A stretch of DNA of 64,000 nucleotides from the NCBI GenBank assembly GCA_020850355.1, contig JADZEX010000021.1:1-64000 (forward strand), read 5' to 3'. The notes beneath the pieces are model-generated. The model ran no database searches. It saw nothing but the letters and a program-made list of their open reading frames with translations, and was not told where the DNA came from. Shown here piece by piece: positions 32,474 through 40,685 of the stretch (position 1 is the first letter of the stretch; each line of letters begins with the position of its first letter). The stretch comes from Fimbriimonadaceae bacterium (GTDB taxonomy: Bacteria > Armatimonadota > UBA10988). The position numbers and the translations under genes are program-made.

Positions 32474-33896
32474 GTGCTTCCTCCGGCAGGGCCGCCGCCA
32501 GCAGCAGCATCGCCGCCGCGGCTTCGTAGAAGTTGACGTAGGCTCGGCCGGTCAGCAGGTTGAACCCCAACAGGCCCACCGCCGCGGCCCAGGCTACCGC
32601 CGCCGCGGGGCTGCCCGCGCGCCAGGCCGCCCCGACCGCCAGCGCCAGCGCCAGCAGCAGGCCCAGCGGCTGCGGCCAGTGCCCACCGCGCGCCGCCCAC
32701 CAGGCCGGCAGCCCCAACGCGTTGGCCTTCAGGCCGATCTGCCAGTGCCCGCTGACGACATCGTGCCAGTAGTCGCCGGGCGACCAGAGCAGAAACGGCA
32801 AGGTCACCCCGCCGACGGTCAGCAGCAGCGCCAGCCAGGGCCGCCGGTCCCGCCCGAACCAGCGGGTCAGCGCTGGCAGCAGCAGCACCGCCGGCTGCTT
32901 GATCAGCAGCGCCGCGCCCCCGGCGACGCCCGCCGCCGCCCCGGGTCGGCGCAGCGCCAGGGCCAGACAGAGCGCCAGCAGACCGTCGAACCAGGCCTGC
33001 TCGGTGCAGAAGGCCGCGGTCGGGAAGAGCCCCACCAGCACCAGGCTGGGCTCCCGCCGGCCGAGCAACGCCGCCAGCAGCAGCCAGCCGGCCGCCACCA
33101 CCCAGCGCGGGTCGAGGCCGGCGGCGGCGGGGAGTCCCAGCAGGATCATCCCCGGCGGGTAGGTCGGCGGATCGGGGTCGGCTGCGTCGTGGATGCCAGC
33201 ACGCCGGGCGCGCGGTGTGCCGTACGGCGAGTCGAGGCGCATCGCGTAGGGGTTCTCGCCGCGCAGCAACGCTTCTGGCGCCTGTCGCAGCCAGGCCTGC
33301 ACATCGATGAGCGGATCGGGCGAGGCCACGATCACGCCGCCCCGGATCAGCAGCGCCGCCGCCAGTCCCAGCGGCAGCAGCGCCCGGCAGCGCGGCTGCG
33401 CCAGCGCCCACAAACCCAGCGCCACGCCCAGCAGGCTGCCCCAGACCACGCTGGCGACTGCCGCCTCGCGCTCAACATGGAGCAGCGTGCCGCGCAACAG
33501 CGCCAGCCCAGGCGCCCACAGCAGGAGGCCGCTGGCGACAGCCGACCGGGCGGTCTCGTCGGCCGGTCGCCGCAACAGCGCCAGCGCCAGGCCGAGCAAT
33601 GCCAGCAGGCCCGACGGCGCCACCAGCGGTGACGGCCGCGCCGCCGCGGCCGCGGCGACCGCGGTCCAGAGTAGCGCCACCGGCCCGACCGCCCGCAGCA
33701 GCGGCCGGGCCCAACGCCCGCTGAGGGCCCGCTCGCAGGCGGCCGGGGCGAGGCCGGCCAGGGCGGCCAGCAGCGTGCCGACGAGCACCCAGGCCAGCGC
33801 CGCGGGGGCGTAGAACCCGAGGTTCACCAGCCCGCCGCGCAGCACCGCGGCCGCGCCCAGCAGCCCGACCGCTTTGGCTCCGTCACCGTACCGCAT
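32454..33896 (-). CDS. Polytopic membrane protein, GT-C/GT87-like glycosyltransferase candidate
   Basis: 480 residues with about eleven membrane helices. The first extracytoplasmic loop (about 190-235) contains SPDPLIDVQAWLRQAPEALL and GENPYAMRL, and then PDPPTYPPGMILLGLPAA. This acidic loop followed by a P-T-Y-P-P-G motif is the layout of GT87 (DUF2029) mannosyl- or hexosyltransferases using polyprenol-phosphate sugars. ATG 33896 after TGGAGCGGGC. Overlapped by the YfhO gene, suggesting the two act on the same envelope glycan. Confidence 0.7.
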   Translation of the reverse strand: MRYGDGAKAVGLLGAAAVLRGGLVNLGFYAPAALAWVLVGTLLAALAGLAPAACERALSGRWARPLLRAVGPVALLWTAVAAAAAARPSPLVAPSGLLALLGLALALLRRPADETARSAVASGLLLWAPGLALLRGTLLHVEREAAVASVVWGSLLGVALGLWALAQPRCRALLPLGLAAALLIRGGVIVASPDPLIDVQAWLRQAPEALLRGENPYAMRLDSPYGTPRARRAGIHDAADPDPPTYPPGMILLGLPAAAGLDPRWVVAAGWLLLAALLGRREPSLVLVGLFPTAAFCTEQAWFDGLLALCLALALRRPGAAAGVAGGAALLIKQPAVLLLPALTRWFGRDRRPWLALLLTVGGVTLPFLLWSPGDYWHDVVSGHWQIGLKANALGLPAWWAARGGHWPQPLGLLLALALAVGAAWRAGSPAAAVAWAAAVGLLGFNLLTGRAYVNFYEAAAAMLLLAAALPEEARAPEGD

Positions 33897-33961
33897 GCCC
33901 GCTCCAGGCGCAGGATTCGCCGCCAGCGGCGGCAATCATGCCGCGGCGGAGGGAACTGCGT

Positions 33962-34909
33962 GTGAAGATCCTGGTGAACGTCGGCGGCCTCGCCGCCGAT
34001 CATCCGACGCTCCGAGCGGCAGCCCCGGCGGCGAGCTTCGTGGCGACCCCTGACGAGGCGACGCTGCGCCGCGAGGGCGTCGACGCCGAGATCTGTTGGG
34101 GTGGCGCCCGCCTGCCGGTCTTGTTGGAGGTGGCCCGTCACCTGCGCTGGATCGCCTCGGCCTCGGCCGGTGTCGACCGCTACCTGCCCCTGCTGGCCGA
34201 TCGCCCCGAGATCACCCTCACGACCGGCGCGGGCACTTTCGACATCCCGATCGCCGAGCACCTGCTGGCGCTCTTGCTGGCCCTCCGCCGCCGTCTGCCC
34301 GAGGCGCTGCGGGCCCAGGTGCAGCACTCCTGGCAGCGCTCCGGCGGGGCGCTCGAGCTCGCCGGCAGCACCCTCGGCATCGTCGGACTCGGCCAGATCG
34401 GCCAGGCCCTGGCGGTCCGCGCCGCGGCGCTCGGCCTGACCGTGTTGGCCCACAAGCGCCGCCCGGCCGACCCGCCGCCCGGGGTCAGCGAGCTGTTCTA
34501 CGAGCGCGCCGGGCTGTTGGCGATGCTCCCCCGCTGCGACCACGTCGCCGTCACGGCCGCGCTCTCGCCCGCCTCGACCCACCTCCTCGATGCCGCCACC
34601 CTCGACTGCCTGCCGGCCCACGCGGTCGTCCTGAACATCGGCCGCGGCCGCCTGATCGACGAAGGCGCGCTGCTGCAGAGGTTGCAGACAGGCCGCCTGG
34701 CGGGTGCCGGGCTCGACGTCTTCGAGACCGAGCCCCTCCCCGCGACGAGTCCGTTGTGGGACCTGCCCCAGGTGATCATCACGCCGCACCAGGCCGGCAG
34801 CTCCAACCGCGTCGCCGAGCGGCGGATCGAGCTGTTCGCGGCGCAGTTGCGGCGCTACCTGGCGGGCCAACCGTTGCGCGCGGTGGCTGACCGGCAAGCC
34901 GGCTACTGA
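33962..34909 (+). CDS. D-isomer-specific 2-hydroxyacid dehydrogenase
   Basis: 315 residues. NAD-dependent reductase of 2-oxoacids, of the formate dehydrogenase/glycerate dehydrogenase group. It has the Rossmann motif STLGIVGLGQIGQALA, catalytic Arg in IGRGRLIDEGALL, Glu in LDVFETEPLP and His in IITPHQAGS. The substrate may be glyoxylate, hydroxypyruvate or a sugar-acid product. The start is GTG 33962 after GGAGGG; ATG 33938 lacks a site. Divergent from the GT-C gene, with 65 bases between starts. Confidence 0.9.
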   Translation: MKILVNVGGLAADHPTLRAAAPAASFVATPDEATLRREGVDAEICWGGARLPVLLEVARHLRWIASASAGVDRYLPLLADRPEITLTTGAGTFDIPIAEHLLALLLALRRRLPEALRAQVQHSWQRSGGALELAGSTLGIVGLGQIGQALAVRAAALGLTVLAHKRRPADPPPGVSELFYERAGLLAMLPRCDHVAVTAALSPASTHLLDAATLDCLPAHAVVLNIGRGRLIDEGALLQRLQTGRLAGAGLDVFETEPLPATSPLWDLPQVIITPHQAGSSNRVAERRIELFAAQLRRYLAGQPLRAVADRQAGY

Positions 34910-34958
34910 ACGCCCGGCGCGGCGCGATCGCATAGTGAAGGCCGGGAGAGATCCGGCG

Positions 34959-35483
34959 ATGCTCAAGATGGTCTGTCTAGCCCTGCTGCTGGCCCCGGCC
35001 GACGAGGACCCGGCCGTCGCGGCGCGGGCCCGCCTGGCGGCCTGGCACGGCGCCTGGAACTGGCAGGGTGACTGCCTGCTGTATGGCAAGGAGCAGGTGA
35101 TCGGCAGCGGCAGCGACACCATCTCGCCGGCCTGCGCCGGCCAGGCGCTGCGGCAACACTCGCGAGGCGTCGAGTTCAAGATGCAGACCGAGGCGGAGTC
35201 CTGGATTGGTTGGGACCCGCTGGCCAAGAAGTACTTCCTGACGATGATCTCGACAATCCACCAGGTGCCGACGGTGACCTACGCGCGGTGGGACGAGGAG
35301 CGGCAGGCGCTGGTCACCGAAGCCAAACGGATCAAGGGCTTCAAGGGCGAGGACGTCGACCTGATCACCACGATGACGCGGCCCCGCGCCGGGCAGTGGA
35401 GCATCGTGTCGGAACTGTTCCTGCCTGGTGGCGAACTCGCCGTGCGGATGAGCTACCAGTACACCACGCGGCCGGCCGAGTGA
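34959..35483 (+). CDS. DUF1579-like exported protein
   Basis: 174 residues with a short signal peptide (MLKMVCLALLLAPADEDP). The beta-rich body (GKEQVIGSGS, MQTEAESWIGWDPLAKKYFL, YARWDEERQALV) matches the DUF1579 pattern, a ten-stranded lipocalin-like family of unknown role. ATG 34959 with GGGAGAG upstream. It may share the 2-hydroxyacid dehydrogenase transcript (49 bases between). Family assignment is moderate. Confidence 0.6.
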   Translation: MLKMVCLALLLAPADEDPAVAARARLAAWHGAWNWQGDCLLYGKEQVIGSGSDTISPACAGQALRQHSRGVEFKMQTEAESWIGWDPLAKKYFLTMISTIHQVPTVTYARWDEERQALVTEAKRIKGFKGEDVDLITTMTRPRAGQWSIVSELFLPGGELAVRMSYQYTTRPAE

Positions 35484-35486
35484 GCC

Positions 35487-37268
35487 TCAGTCAGTGGCGG
35501 GCAGCCGCAAGGTGACGACCGTTCCCACGCCGACCGCACTGCGGATCTGCAGCCCACCGTGGTGCGTCCGGACCACGCCCAGCGCGGCCGGCAGGCCCAG
35601 CCCGCGGCCCAGGAAGTGGGTCGTGAAGAACGGGTCGTAGACCTTCGGCAGGTTGACCGGCGCGATCCCGCAGCCGTTGTCGGCGATTTCGAGCTCGACG
35701 TAGCTGCCCGGCATGAGGTCGGGCAGGCCTGGCGCACCGGCGGGCGTCGCAGCGTCCAAGAGCCGCGGCCGGGCGGTCACCGTGACCAGCCCCTCGGTGG
35801 GCGGTAGCGCCTCCAGCGCGTTGGTCAAGATGGCGACGAGCACCAGGCGCAGTTGGCCGGGGTCGCCGACGACCAGCGGCAGGTCTGGGCCGAGGTTCAG
35901 TCGCAGGCCATCGGGACGGCTGCCGCCGCCCAGCTCGTCGCTGATCTGGTGGATCAGCTCGGACACATCCACGGGCACGGTCTGACCGCGGCCATGCCCG
36001 ACAAAGGCCCGCAGTTGCTGTGTCAGGTGGCTGGCGCGTTCGGTCGCGCTGACGATGTCGCGGAGCAGCTGCTGGACCTGCGGTTGCTGTGCGGTCTCGA
36101 GCAGACCCATCTCGGCATTGCCCCAGATCGCCGTCAACAGGTTGTTGTAGTCGTGGGCCAGCCCGGCGCTGAGCACCACCAGCCCCTCCAGGCGCCGCGT
36201 CTCCTGGACCTGCCGTTCCAGCTCCAGCCGCGCCTCTTGCGCGCGCTGCGCCCCGGTCACGTCGCGCAGGACCACGAGCCGGCCAGCGGGCCGGCCTTGG
36301 CGGTTCTGAAGGTCCTCCACGCTGACCTCGTAGCTGCCCGCCCGCTCGAGTTCAGTCGCCAAGACGGCACGCCGCGGGCCGCTGGCGGTGACCAGGTCAA
36401 GCAGCTCCGCGTGCTGGTCCAAGAGATGCGACACCGGGCGACCGCAGCAGGCCGTGGTCAGGCTCAGCAGGGCCGCCGCGGCGGGATTCAGCTCCACCAG
36501 CCGGCCGGCCGGGTCGACCACCAGCACCGCGTCGCGCATCTGTTCGAAGAGCGCGTCGTGGGCGATCGGGGCGAGGTTCAGCATGTTGTAGCGGACCACC
36601 GCGATGGTCAGCAGGACACCGGTCACGGTGAACCCGAGCGGGGTCAGGTCGAGCCCCGGCAGCGGACTCTCGCCGCACAGGTAGGTGACCGACCCGACCA
36701 GCGGCGCGATCGCTGCCGGCAGCAGCAGGGCCACCTGCCCCCGGTAGATCCGCGGCGCACGGTAGGCCGTCCGCAGCAGCAGGTAGCTGGCCAGCAGCAC
36801 CAGGACGTAGGAGTAGGCCATGTGCAGCCAGACCAGCGGGCCGTGGCAGTACCGCAGGGGGTCCCCCGGCAGCGGACCGAGCGGCTCGAAGGCCGTCCAG
36901 ACCAGCCCGTGGAAGCGGTTGGTCAGGGCGCCGAGCAGCACCAGCGCGGGCACCGCCCACAGCCCGGCCAGCGCGGTGCGACTGGCCGGCCGGCGCAGAC
37001 CGCAGTACTCCAGAGCGAACAGCAGGTACCAGACCGGGGTCGTGGTGATGCCCAGGTAGGCCGCCTGCGACCAGGCGATCTTGGCGCCGGCCGTGGCCGC
37101 CAGCCACTCCGCACCGGTCGTCGCCGACCACCAGCCGACCGCCAGCATCAGGGCGCCGAACGGCCAGTTGCCGGGCGTCTCGCGACGCCACAGCGCGTAG
37201 ACCGCCAGCGCCACCGCCAGGCCGGCGGTGGCCCCCAGAATCGCAGCGACGGTCTGTGGACTCGGCAT
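35487..37268 (-). CDS. Sensor histidine kinase with 7TM, PAS and HisKA/HATPase domains
   Basis: 593 residues. Seven membrane helices at the N-terminus (about 1-225; HisKA_7TM type), a PAS domain (about 230-335, DAVLVVDPAGRLVELNPAA), a dimerisation domain with phospho-accepting His in LSAGLAHDYNNLLTAIWGNA, and a HATPase domain (LTNALEALPP, EIADNGCGI, then the GRGLGLPAAL lid). The HDYNN form is typical of nitrogen-regulator-like kinases. No response regulator is adjacent; the response regulators at 12.9 and 38.6 kb are candidates. ATG 37268 after GGAGAG. A parS site lies 70 bases upstream. Confidence 0.9.
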   Translation of the reverse strand: MPSPQTVAAILGATAGLAVALAVYALWRRETPGNWPFGALMLAVGWWSATTGAEWLAATAGAKIAWSQAAYLGITTTPVWYLLFALEYCGLRRPASRTALAGLWAVPALVLLGALTNRFHGLVWTAFEPLGPLPGDPLRYCHGPLVWLHMAYSYVLVLLASYLLLRTAYRAPRIYRGQVALLLPAAIAPLVGSVTYLCGESPLPGLDLTPLGFTVTGVLLTIAVVRYNMLNLAPIAHDALFEQMRDAVLVVDPAGRLVELNPAAAALLSLTTACCGRPVSHLLDQHAELLDLVTASGPRRAVLATELERAGSYEVSVEDLQNRQGRPAGRLVVLRDVTGAQRAQEARLELERQVQETRRLEGLVVLSAGLAHDYNNLLTAIWGNAEMGLLETAQQPQVQQLLRDIVSATERASHLTQQLRAFVGHGRGQTVPVDVSELIHQISDELGGGSRPDGLRLNLGPDLPLVVGDPGQLRLVLVAILTNALEALPPTEGLVTVTARPRLLDAATPAGAPGLPDLMPGSYVELEIADNGCGIAPVNLPKVYDPFFTTHFLGRGLGLPAALGVVRTHHGGLQIRSAVGVGTVVTLRLPATD

Positions 37269-37337
37269 CCGCTCTCCAACCCGGCGAGCGCCCGTGTGGC
37301 CCGCCAGACCCCAGCCCTGGGGCCGCTGGGCCGGGCG

Positions 37338-37353
37338 TGTTTCACGTGAAACA
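37338..37353. other. parS centromere site (perfect)
   Basis: Single exact TGTTTCACGTGAAACA between the sensor kinase start and the ceramidase-like gene end. Confidence 0.93.
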
Positions 37354-37365
37354 GTCACCGGCGAC

Positions 37366-38613
37366 TCAGACTTGCAGCGCGCGCAGGAGTTCCGTGGCCT
37401 CCGCGGTGAGGCGCTCGCCGGCGCCGCTGGGCAGCAGACTGTTCCAGTTCTCGTACGCCCCGCCCGCGGCGGCAGCGGTCGTCGGCAGGTACTTCAGGTC
37501 GTCGTGGCAGAGCTCGGCGACCAGCGTCACTGGCGCCGGCGAGGCCTCGCGGAGCTGCCGGCCGAAGGCGCTGAAAAGCTCCCCGGGCAGGGCCACCAGG
37601 GCGACCTCGCCGCAACCCGCGACGAACACCTCTGCAGCTATTTCGGGCGCGCGGGCCGCCAGCAAGAGGGTGCGGTGCGCCGCCACCGTCTGCGGCAGGG
37701 TCCCGGCCGGCGCGTTGGCCAGCCACTCCCGGGCGGCGGCCACCTCGGCGGCATCCGGTGGCGTCACCGCGAAAGGCACCAGCCGGCGGGCCACCCGCAG
37801 CGGGGCCAGCTCGCAGCGGCGGCTCCGCGCCAGGATCCGATCCACCTCGCCGGCCAGCACGGCACCAATCTGCCGCGCCATCGCGAATCCCCGCGGCTGG
37901 TCGGCGCGGGTCACGTCGATGTGGTTGATGTCGCCGCAGCAGCCCTGCAGGAACAGCAGCTCGGTGCCCGGGCCGTGGCTGGCCAGCAGCCGCTGGGCCA
38001 CGAAGTGCGGGTAGTCGGCGCTGATCCGCGAGCCGCCGATGGTATCGCAGTGGAGCGCGAAGTTCAGAATCACGAGCCGCTCGCCGCTGGCGTGCTGCAG
38101 CTCGAGCGCCGTCACGGTCGGGTCGATGGGCGCCGTTGGCCGGACAATCTGCGGGTTGCGCACGCCCGGATTGGTGCGAATGCTGCCGTCGGCCATCTCG
38201 TAGCGGCGGCAGAACGAGAGTCCCTCCTCACGCCCGTGGCCGCCGCGGGCGCGAACGGGTTCGGCACGGCGGCGGGCCAGCGCCACGGCCCGCGCCACGG
38301 CTGCGGTCAGTGGCTCCAGATGATGCGCCGCGTAGGGACCGAGGTGGGTGTGCGTGGCATGCAGCACCAGCCGCTCGGGCGGCACATCCCCCGCCGCGGC
38401 GACCGCCGCGCGAGCCGCGGCGGTCAACTGCGGGTCACCGGCGCAGAGGTCCAGGGCGACGACCGCCAAGGCCTCGGGGCCGTCCTGCAGGTAGAGCGCC
38501 TTGGCCTGCAGCGGGTCATGCACGGCGCGCGCCAGACGGGTGCTAAAGTAGCCGCGCAGCGGGCTGCCGAGCGGTGGGGTGAGGTCCACCCGCGCCCAGC
38601 CGGCGTACAGCAT
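37366..38613 (-). CDS. Neutral/alkaline ceramidase-like hydrolase
   Basis: 415 residues. Matches the N-terminal ceramidase family: YAGWARVDLTPPLGSPLRGY at the start, VLHATHTHLGPY with metal His, NPGVRNPQIVRPTAPIDPTV, ILNFALHCDTIGG and ELLFLQGCCGDINH. In animals and Pseudomonas it splits ceramide into sphingosine and fatty acid. This branch, without a signal peptide, is common in bacteria lacking sphingolipids, so the substrate is open. It lies 27 bases after the response regulator gene stop on the opposite side of the same transcript direction. Confidence 0.8.
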   Translation of the reverse strand: MLYAGWARVDLTPPLGSPLRGYFSTRLARAVHDPLQAKALYLQDGPEALAVVALDLCAGDPQLTAAARAAVAAAGDVPPERLVLHATHTHLGPYAAHHLEPLTAAVARAVALARRRAEPVRARGGHGREEGLSFCRRYEMADGSIRTNPGVRNPQIVRPTAPIDPTVTALELQHASGERLVILNFALHCDTIGGSRISADYPHFVAQRLLASHGPGTELLFLQGCCGDINHIDVTRADQPRGFAMARQIGAVLAGEVDRILARSRRCELAPLRVARRLVPFAVTPPDAAEVAAAREWLANAPAGTLPQTVAAHRTLLLAARAPEIAAEVFVAGCGEVALVALPGELFSAFGRQLREASPAPVTLVAELCHDDLKYLPTTAAAAGGAYENWNSLLPSGAGERLTAEATELLRALQV

Positions 38614-38640
38614 GACGACTTCCTCCCCGAGGACGTCGCG

Positions 38641-39237
38641 TCAGTGGTCGAAGACGTCCTCGACGAAACTCAGCGCGACGGCCTCGGCGCGGTTGCGGGT
38701 GTCCAGTTTCTGCATGATCCGCTTGACATGGTTGTGGGCCGTGAAGGGTGAGATAAACAGCCGCGTGGCGATTTCCTGGTCGGTCAGGCCCTGGCGCATC
38801 AGCAGCAGCACCTCCTGCTCCCGCGCCGAGAGCTTCTGGCGGGCACTGCGGTTGAGCGTCGAGACCTGCGGCAGCCCACCTTCGAGCACCTGCCGGACCT
38901 TGGTCTCAAGCTCGTCCAGCCGGAACGGCTTCGGCAAGTACCCGCTGACGCCGAGTTCGGTACACTGAAACAGCGACTCGATGCTGGCGTAGCCGGTCAG
39001 GATGATCACGGGCACCTGCGACTTGAGGGTGCCGCGCACCGACCGCAGCATCTCGAAGCCCGACATGATCGGCATCCGCAGGTCCAACATCACCAGGTCG
39101 AACGGCCGCTCCATCAACCGCTGGAGCCCCTCGCGGCCGTGGTTGGCGACCGTCACGAAGTGCCCGGAATGCTCCAAAGCCTCGCGCAGCACGTCGCAGA
39201 TGCCCTTGTCGTCGTCCACCACCAGGATATTGGCCAT
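38641..39237 (-). CDS. NarL/FixJ-type response regulator
   Basis: 198 residues. CheY receiver (ILVVDDDKG, phospho-Asp in LVMLDLRMP, Lys in YLPKPFR) and a LuxR-type helix-turn-helix (LSAREQEVLLLMRQGLTD, FISPFTAHNHVKRIMQKL). It will bind DNA when phosphorylated. Starts at ATG 39237, overlapping the fliM stop by one base (TGATG), so it is translationally coupled to fliM. A regulator of motility genes or a partner of the sensor kinase at 35.5 kb is plausible. Confidence 0.9.
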   Translation of the reverse strand: MANILVVDDDKGICDVLREALEHSGHFVTVANHGREGLQRLMERPFDLVMLDLRMPIMSGFEMLRSVRGTLKSQVPVIILTGYASIESLFQCTELGVSGYLPKPFRLDELETKVRQVLEGGLPQVSTLNRSARQKLSAREQEVLLLMRQGLTDQEIATRLFISPFTAHNHVKRIMQKLDTRNRAEAVALSFVEDVFDH

Positions 39238-40301
39238 CAACGCACCTCATCGTCGGCAGGTGGCTCGACGGGCGGCGGAGCCACGGGCTGCTGCGCCTGC
39301 AGATCGTCGACCACGGCTTGGAACGGCTCCGGCACCTCGTGCTTGCGGCTGAGTCGCACCGCCACCTTGCGCTGCAACTGCCCGGCCTCGGCCTCGTACA
39401 ACAGCCGGTCGCCAATATAGACCCCAATCGGCTGGCCCGGTGCCGAGTCCAACCGGATCACATCGTTCTTCTGCAGGCCGCGGATCTGCCGCACGGTCAA
39501 CGCCGACCGGCCCAACTCGCCGCGCACCAGCAGCGTGACGTCGCTGACCACGTCGCGCATCATCAGGCGGTCGCGGTCGGCGGTGCTGCGGTCGCTGGTG
39601 ATCCGCTCCTGACCGAGCTTGTAGAGCAGCGCGTCGGCCAGCACGTCGGGCATGCAGAGCGACATCATCCCGAAGTCCTCGCCGATCGTCACCTCCAGCG
39701 AGACCACCACGACCGGCGTGTTGGTCGCCGCCACCTGCGCGAACTGCGGGTCCTGCTCCGCCCGGACCATCCGCGGCTTGATCTTCACGAAGTCCTGCCA
39801 GGTCTCGGCGAGGCACGACAACATGCGCTCCAGCGGACGTTGGAACAGGACCAGCTCGACATCGGTCAACTGCCGCGTGCGACCTTGCCGGCGGACCTTC
39901 CCCCCGAGCATCTGCTCGTACATCGGGAATACCACAGTCGGGGTGATCTCGAGCGCCGCCTGGCCGGGCAGGGGTTCCATTTCGATGACATGGATCAACG
40001 TCGGCTGCGGCAGCGAGTAGACAAACTCGTGATAGGAGAGCGGCGTCACCGACTCGATCTTGACGACGATGTTGGTCCGAATATAGGCCGAGAGCGTGGT
40101 GCTCAGCAGCCTGGCGAAGCGTTCGTGGATCCGCTCCAGGTTGCGCAGTTGCTCGCGGCTAAACTTCTCGGGGCGCTTGAAGTCGTAGAGCTTGACTTCC
40201 TGGGCAGCGTCGCCGCCGTCGAGCAGCGGCGCCGTCGGACCGGCCGTCGCGGTCTGGGCCAACAGAGCATCGATCTCTTCTTGGCTCAGCATTCCGTCCA
40301 T
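39237..40301 (-). CDS. fliM: Flagellar motor switch protein FliM
   Basis: 354 residues. Middle part of the flagellar C ring; binds phospho-CheY and FliG and sets rotation direction. N-terminal CheY-binding peptide LSQEEIDALL is intact. The middle domain has SREQLRNLERIHERFARLL, VYSLPQPTLIHVIEMEPLPG and the C-terminal SpoA (FliN-like) domain has GRSALTVRQIRGLQKNDVIRLD. No other flagellar gene is nearby; only a coupled response regulator follows. ATG 40301 after AGAGGAC. Confidence 0.94.
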   Translation of the reverse strand: MDGMLSQEEIDALLAQTATAGPTAPLLDGGDAAQEVKLYDFKRPEKFSREQLRNLERIHERFARLLSTTLSAYIRTNIVVKIESVTPLSYHEFVYSLPQPTLIHVIEMEPLPGQAALEITPTVVFPMYEQMLGGKVRRQGRTRQLTDVELVLFQRPLERMLSCLAETWQDFVKIKPRMVRAEQDPQFAQVAATNTPVVVVSLEVTIGEDFGMMSLCMPDVLADALLYKLGQERITSDRSTADRDRLMMRDVVSDVTLLVRGELGRSALTVRQIRGLQKNDVIRLDSAPGQPIGVYIGDRLLYEAEAGQLQRKVAVRLSRKHEVPEPFQAVVDDLQAQQPVAPPPVEPPADDEVR

Positions 40302-40454
40302 GGCGCGTCCTCTTGACCCCTAATATCGGCGGTCAGAGCGTAACATTTCGGGCAGTGCGCGTCTAGTCCGGCCAACGCCCAGCCGTGGCCCGCGTTGACA
40401 GGTGCCTGCCGCAACCGTATCATGCCCTCTTCAGCCCACCGTGTGGAGACCGGT

Positions 40455-40685
40455 TTGAGCCTGCTGCGGCGAGTCTGGGACGCTCTCAGCCGAGGCCTGA
40501 TGGCCTTTGGACACTGCATGTCCAAGTTCGTCGTGACCCCGCTGCTGTACACCGTGATCGGCGGGCTGTTCACCGGCTTCGCCCGCCGTGGTGACCCGCT
40601 CCGCGTGCGGCCGCCGGCTGGCACGCTGTGGCAGCCGCGCCGCCGTGCCGACGACACGCTCGAGCGAGCGCGGAGTCTGCACTGA
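40455..40685 (+). CDS. Short SxtJ-like membrane protein
   Basis: 76 residues. One membrane segment (SKFVVTPLLYTVIGGLFTGFA) followed by RRGDPLRVRPPAGTLWQPRRR. The membrane-helix-then-DPL...W-x-x-R pattern matches the C-terminal half of SxtJ-family proteins, which are nearly always next to carbamoyltransferases. It is about half the usual SxtJ length. TTG 40455 is taken as start (GGAG six bases upstream). The stop overlaps the carbamoyltransferase ATG (TGATG), direct evidence that it is translated. Confidence 0.66.
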   Translation: MSLLRRVWDALSRGLMAFGHCMSKFVVTPLLYTVIGGLFTGFARRGDPLRVRPPAGTLWQPRRRADDTLERARSLH

